Below, piece by piece: positions 6,188 through 8,229 of a stretch of DNA of 8,229 nt. Position 1 is the first letter of the stretch. Each line of letters begins with the position of its first letter. The DNA is from an uncultured Haemophilus sp. GTDB taxonomy: Bacteria; Pseudomonadota; Gammaproteobacteria; Enterobacterales; Pasteurellaceae. A program made the position numbers and the translations under genes. The notes below the pieces were generated by a model. The model was not told where the DNA came from. It was given only the letters and a program-made list of their open reading frames with translations, and searched no databases. The stretch spans positions 1 to 8,229 of the forward strand of contig CABSZQ010000040.1 in the NCBI GenBank assembly GCA_902482195.1, written 5' to 3'.

Positions 6188-6625
6188 ATGTCTAAGGCAT
6201 CTCTAAGTTTGCTGGATTTAGCCGGTGTTACACCTTATCAACCAAAGAAAGGTGAAGAATACATGAATGAAGATCAAATTCTTCATTTCAGAAAAATTTT
6301 AACTGCATGGCATGAGCAAATTGTGGAAGAAGCATCAAGAACTGTTGCTCATATGCAAGATGAAGCTTCAAACTTCCCTGATCCAGCAGACCGTGCGACC
6401 CAAGAAGAAGAATTCAGTCTTGAATTACGCAACCGCGATCGCGAGCGTAAATTAATGAAAAAGATTGAATATACATTGAAAAAATTGGACACCGATGATT
6501 TCGGTTATTGCGATTCTTGTGGGGAAGAAATTGGCATTCGTCGCTTAGAAGCACGTCCTACTGCTGATCTTTGTATCGATTGCAAAACCCTTGCTGAAAT
6601 TCGTGAAAAACAAGTCGCAGGTTAA
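6188..6625 (+). CDS. dksA: RNA polymerase-binding transcription factor DksA
   Basis: DksA binds the secondary channel of RNA polymerase and, with ppGpp, lowers rRNA transcription and activates amino-acid promoters in the stringent response. The product is 145 residues (E. coli 151; the difference is mainly a shorter N-terminus). The coiled-coil region (about 28-100) holds the tip with Asp65 and Asp68 in FPDPADRA, equivalent to E. coli Asp71 and Asp74. The C4 zinc finger has Cys108 and Cys111 (CDSC) and Cys129 and Cys132 (CIDC). The C-terminal stretch from [15 protein letters not shown] to the end is almost identical to E. coli. AGGAG at 6177-6181, six bases before the ATG, is a strong ribosome site and fixes the start. 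It is transcribed divergently from comEC and ends in a terminator before pcnB. As I recall, gluQRS follows dksA in enterobacteria; it is absent here. Confidence 0.98.
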   Translation: MSKASLSLLDLAGVTPYQPKKGEEYMNEDQILHFRKILTAWHEQIVEEASRTVAHMQDEASNFPDPADRATQEEEFSLELRNRDRERKLMKKIEYTLKKLDTDDFGYCDSCGEEIGIRRLEARPTADLCIDCKTLAEIREKQVAG

Positions 6626-6648
6626 TTGATTCAAATAACCCAATGAAA

Positions 6649-6657
6649 AAGTGCGGT
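6649..6657 (+). repeat. DNA uptake signal sequence (left arm of terminator)
   Basis: Exact core AAGTGCGGT on the plus strand, forming the left arm of the dksA terminator stem. Confidence 0.92.
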
Positions 6658-6665
6658 CAAAAACA

Positions 6666-6674
6666 ACCGCACTT
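6666..6674 (-). repeat. DNA uptake signal sequence (right arm of terminator)
   Basis: Exact core AAGTGCGGT on the minus strand, forming the right arm of the dksA terminator stem. On its own strand it is followed by TGTTTTTG. Confidence 0.92.
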
Positions 6675-6712
6675 TTCGTGTTTTTATCAAATGTGCATTT
6701 AACACAGAGAAT

Positions 6713-6725
6713 GGAGTAAATTATT
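6713..6725 (+). promoter_or_regulatory. pcnB ribosome binding site and non-canonical AUU start
   Basis: GGAG (6713-6716) lies six bases before ATT at 6723-6725, normal spacing for initiation. Another ATT at 6720 is only three bases from GGAG, which is too close. A TAA in frame at 6717-6719 bars any start further upstream. No ATG, GTG or TTG occurs in frame until 6960. The reading from 6723, MLTYIKNLFGKK if initiated with Met, lines up position by position with E. coli MFTRVANFCRKV, whose start is known to be AUU. The GGAG itself lies inside a two-codon mini-ORF, ATG GAG TAA (6711-6719). Confidence 0.75.
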
Positions 6726-8219
6726 CTTACTTATATAAAAAATTTATTTGGTAAAAAAACTAAAAAAGAAACTGAAACCAATATAAATTCGCCTGTCCCA
6801 AAAACAGCGCCAAAAACTGAAAAACCAAACGTTTCAAAAACAGAGCGTTCACAACCCAAGATCGCCCCGTCCTCTTCTCACCACAAAAAAACGAACACCC
6901 AAGCGCATCGTCACGACAAACATATCGTTAAAGCCTCTCATTTTGGTATTAACCCACGTATGTTTAGCCGTAATGCCATTACCGTGGTGGAAAAATTGCA
7001 ACGTCAAGGTTATGACGCTTACATCGTTGGTGGTTGTTTGCGTGATTTATTGTTAGGTAAACACCCAAAAGATTTTGATGTGGCAACCAATGCACGTCCC
7101 GACCAAATTCAAGCAGTATTCCAACGTCAATGCCGTTTAGTTGGTCGTCGTTTCCGTCTTGCGCATATTATGTTTGGACGCGATGTGATCGAAGTGGCCA
7201 CATTCCGTGCTAGCCATTCGGATGCTCGCAGCGAAAATCAAGCCAAACAAAGCGATGAAGGAATGTTACTGCGTGATAACGTGTATGGTACCATTGAACA
7301 AGATGCAGAGCGTCGTGACTTTACCGTAAACGCCCTTTACTACGATCCGCAAGATAATACGTTGCGTGATTACTTCAACGGAATTGATGACCTGAAAAAC
7401 GGAAAATTACGTCTGATTGGCGATCCCGTTACCCGTTATCAAGAAGATCCTGTGCGTATGCTACGCTCTGTGCGCTTTATGGCGAAATTGGATATGTTCT
7501 TGGAAAAACCAAGTGAACAGCCCATTCGTGAGCTTGCACCATTACTGAAAAATATTCCACCGGCGCGTTTATTCGATGAAAGCTTAAAATTATTGCAGTC
7601 TGGCAATGGCGTAAAAACTTATAAATTACTTCGCCAATATGGCTTATTTGAACAGCTTTTCCCAAGCTTAACGCCTTATTTTACCGAAAAAGAAGACAGC
7701 CTTGCAGAACGCATGATTTTAACTTCGTTAAATTCAACTGATGAACGTATTGCCGACAAATTACGTATCAATCCAGCCTTTTTATTTGCGGCATTCTTCT
7801 GGTATCCATTACGCGAAAAAGTGGATGTGCTGAAAAATGAAGGTGGCTTAAACAATCACGATGCCTATGCCCTTGCGGCAAATGAAGTGCTTGATCAATT
7901 ATGCCGATCATTAGCCGCACCTCGTCGTCATACATCCGTTATTCGTGATATTTGGATGTTGCAATTACAATTGCTTAAACGCACGGGTTCTCACCCTGCT
8001 CGCACGATGGAACATCAAAAATTCCGTGCAGCCTTTGATTTATTGGCGATGCGTGCTGAAGTGGAAGGCGGTGAAGCCGTTGAGCTCGCAAAATGGTGGC
8101 ATGAGTACCAACTCAGCAATCAAGAACAACGTCGCCAGTTGGTTCAAGAGCAACAAAAATTGCATCCTGCACCGAAGAAAAAATATTACCGCAGACGTAA
8201 ACCTAAGGCGGCTAACTAA
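6723..8219 (+). CDS. pcnB: poly(A) polymerase I, with probable AUU start
   Basis: PAP I adds poly(A) tails to RNA 3' ends, marking transcripts for decay by the degradosome. From AUU at 6723 the protein has 498 residues; from the first ATG (6960) it has 419. Homology to E. coli starts before that ATG (HFGINPRMFSRNA against HAISRKDISENA), so the longer reading is preferred. Residues 12-75 form a basic, low-complexity linker rich in Lys, Thr, Pro, Ser and His. The class II nucleotidyltransferase head follows: VGGCLRDLLLG (102-112), catalytic DFD (117-119), GRRFRLAHIMFG and RRDFTVNALYY (from 197). Next is the RNA-binding region with EDPVRMLRSVRF and NPAFLFAAFFWYP. The tail KKKYYRRRKPK is strongly basic. 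The E. coli-like LVGRRFRLAHIMFG and this tail favour PAP over the related CCA-adding enzyme. It follows the dksA terminator by 36 bases with no convincing promoter of its own, so read-through or an unseen promoter must supply it. The next gene overlaps its stop. Confidence 0.93.
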   Translation: MLTYIKNLFGKKTKKETETNINSPVPKTAPKTEKPNVSKTERSQPKIAPSSSHHKKTNTQAHRHDKHIVKASHFGINPRMFSRNAITVVEKLQRQGYDAYIVGGCLRDLLLGKHPKDFDVATNARPDQIQAVFQRQCRLVGRRFRLAHIMFGRDVIEVATFRASHSDARSENQAKQSDEGMLLRDNVYGTIEQDAERRDFTVNALYYDPQDNTLRDYFNGIDDLKNGKLRLIGDPVTRYQEDPVRMLRSVRFMAKLDMFLEKPSEQPIRELAPLLKNIPPARLFDESLKLLQSGNGVKTYKLLRQYGLFEQLFPSLTPYFTEKEDSLAERMILTSLNSTDERIADKLRINPAFLFAAFFWYPLREKVDVLKNEGGLNNHDAYALAANEVLDQLCRSLAAPRRHTSVIRDIWMLQLQLLKRTGSHPARTMEHQKFRAAFDLLAMRAEVEGGEAVELAKWWHEYQLSNQEQRRQLVQEQQKLHPAPKKKYYRRRKPKAAN

Positions 8220-8229
8220 TGGTTCAAGT
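8219..8229 (+). CDS. folK: start of a downstream gene, probably folK (HPPK), cut by window edge
   Basis: ATG at 8219-8221 overlaps the pcnB stop as TAATG, a typical translational coupling arrangement. Only Met-Val-Gln and part of a fourth codon are visible. In E. coli and Haemophilus the gene after pcnB is folK, encoding the folate enzyme 6-hydroxymethyl-7,8-dihydropterin pyrophosphokinase. The name rests on gene order alone; three residues cannot confirm it. Confidence 0.45.

Larger units (their letters stand above)
6647..6686 (+). terminator. Rho-independent terminator of dksA made of two inverted uptake sequences
   Basis: AAAAGTGCGGT (6647-6657) pairs with ACCGCACTTTT (6666-6676) over 11 bp around the loop CAAAAACA, followed by CGTGTTTTTAT. 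It starts 21 bases after the dksA stop. Each arm contains a full uptake core: plus strand at 6649-6657, minus strand at 6666-6674. Paired inverted uptake sequences serving as terminators are well known in Pasteurellaceae. The A-rich lead and T-rich tail allow some function in both directions. Confidence 0.88.

Noticed and set aside
6687..6722. A promoter for pcnB in the short gap after the terminator.
   Set aside because: No hexamer pair with acceptable spacing is convincing; weak AT-rich matches such as TTTAAC are expected by chance.
6960..6962. ATG at 6960 as the start of pcnB.
   Set aside because: Similarity to E. coli PAP I extends upstream of it, no good Shine-Dalgarno precedes it, and the frame is open back to a well-spaced ATT.
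7477..7665. Minus-strand open frame of 62 codons.
   Set aside because: It is antisense to conserved pcnB sequence and has no supporting signals.
1..8229. Mobile elements, CRISPR arrays, tRNA/rRNA genes, prophage or defence genes.
   Set aside because: None was found by reading both strands. All long frames are conserved housekeeping or competence genes, and the only repeated words are uptake sequences.

Overview
The window looks like ordinary core chromosome of a Haemophilus-type member of the Pasteurellaceae, close to H. influenzae. The DNA is AT-rich. It carries eight copies of the Hin-type DNA uptake signal core AAGTGCGGT. A near-perfect competence (CRP-S) palindrome lies upstream of comEC. 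As I recall it, the gene order kdsB - lpxK - msbA - rec2/comEC - dksA - pcnB - folK is that of H. influenzae. The exact species cannot be fixed from the sequence alone.

Left part (1-5925, minus strand): an apparent five-gene operon read right to left, comEC, msbA, lpxK, a small CPxC zinc-ribbon (Trm112/YcaR-type) gene and kdsB (cut by the left edge). comEC encodes the inner-membrane DNA channel of natural transformation. msbA flips lipid A-core across the inner membrane. LpxK adds the 4'-phosphate of lipid A, and KdsB activates Kdo for attachment to lipid A. Competence and essential lipopolysaccharide genes therefore share one transcription unit, although a plausible extra promoter sits just before msbA.

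Middle (5926-6187): a divergent, 262-base control region. It holds the CRP-S site (6001-6020), an imperfect inverted duplication flanking that site, a candidate dksA promoter and a stem-loop in the likely dksA leader.

Right part (6188-8229, plus strand): dksA (RNA polymerase/ppGpp cofactor), a terminator built from two inverted uptake sequences, then pcnB (poly(A) polymerase I) and the first codons of a gene overlapping the pcnB stop, probably folK. The most notable local feature is the pcnB start. There is no ATG, GTG or TTG in frame before the conserved fold, but a Shine-Dalgarno GGAG lies six bases before an ATT codon at 6723. This position aligns with the AUU start established for E. coli pcnB, and it gives a 498-residue protein instead of the 419 residues read from the first ATG.

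I found no mobile element, CRISPR array, tRNA or rRNA, and no clear sign of an undescribed multi-gene system. The points worth checking are regulatory: the AUU start and its two-codon mini-ORF, the architecture of the comEC/dksA divergent region, the dksA leader hairpin, and the crowding of uptake sequences inside the DNA-uptake gene.
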